This document shows, piece by piece, positions 63,826 to 64,000 of a stretch of 64,000 nucleotides of DNA (the stretch's first letter is position 1; each line of letters opens with the position of its first letter). The DNA comes from an uncultured Aquimarina sp. Its GTDB lineage: Bacteria > Bacteroidota > Bacteroidia > Flavobacteriales > Flavobacteriaceae. The translations under genes were made by a program, and so were the position numbers. The stretch covers positions 81,046 to 145,045 of the forward strand of contig CANMSL010000012.1 of NCBI GenBank assembly GCA_947500505.1. Reading direction: 5' to 3'. The notes below the pieces were generated by a model. The model was not told the origin of the DNA and did not search any database. It saw only the letters and a program-made list of their open reading frames with translations.

Positions 63826-64000
63826 TTTTTGTCAGTTTAGTTTTGGTTGTTCTTTCAAATTTCACAAAGAAAGACTGTCAATTTGAATTTTATAACACAT
63901 TACTTTTTTACAATTATAAGCAATGTTTGTTAAGATACATAGTTTACACAAGTTAAAGATTAGGTGTTTACACTAAATTAGTTTCTAACCTTGTCGATTG

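Overview
The window is about 64 kb of AT-rich chromosome from a marine-type Flavobacteriaceae bacterium (Bacteroidota), with an overall look closest to Aquimarina and relatives. The genus is inferred; the family is supported by TAnnTTTG-type promoters, weak Shine-Dalgarno signals, a type IX secretion (T9SS) sorting domain, clustered MacB-like ABC permeases, a hybrid two-component regulator ending in an AraC helix-turn-helix, and a flavobacterial carotenoid cluster. I saw no rRNA, tRNA, CRISPR array, integrase or transposase.

Layout. 1-14.2 kb: a minus-strand exporter operon (RND adaptor, LolD/MacB-type ATPase, an NTF2-like protein, four tandem ~800-residue FtsX/MacB permeases, the last cut by the window edge) divergent from an NtrC-type regulator and histidine kinase. 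A perfect 22-bp inverted repeat lies in the divergent gap. 14.2-20.2 kb: an acyl-CoA dehydrogenase/oxidase-like enzyme, a decayed outer-membrane receptor tail, then a small stress cluster (cold-shock protein, secreted protein, AraC-type regulator, two small ORFs under 60 residues, cupin, CsbD-like protein) bracketed by diverged ~107-bp direct repeats.

20.2-25.1 kb: the best candidate for an undescribed system, a compact minus-strand operon of four proteins: 350 aa, 706 aa, 110 aa (Trypco1/CU044_2847-like, a domain known from conflict systems) and 369 aa (conserved-looking DxGH, WVAD and DLLGNADG..LH motifs). A membrane-bound hybrid kinase/AraC regulator is divergently adjacent. 25.3-40.2 kb: this regulator, MnmE (with an in-frame repeat-derived insert), a T9SS-secreted trypsin-like protease, a DUF4870 protein, and a nitrogen block (glnK-amtB divergent from gltBD).

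40.3-55.5 kb: BlaI/BlaR1-type pair whose M56 protein carries about 13 copies of a KIHN(V/I)(S/T)P repeat, controlled by three operators phased exactly 20 bp; a 167-bp MITE-like element; a 1236-residue metallophosphoesterase/outer-membrane-barrel fusion; then housekeeping and accessory genes including an ECF sigma/anti-sigma pair and a fasciclin protein. 56-62 kb: a carotenoid operon (phytoene synthase, lycopene cyclase, a hidden coupled 56-aa ORF, CruF, acyltransferase, glycosyltransferase, TPR protein, DUF4056) suggesting a glycosylated, acylated carotenoid. 62-64 kb: small unknown genes bounded by two copies of a partly palindromic repeat, resembling a cassette array.

All homology statements are from reading the sequence and memory of families; no search was run.
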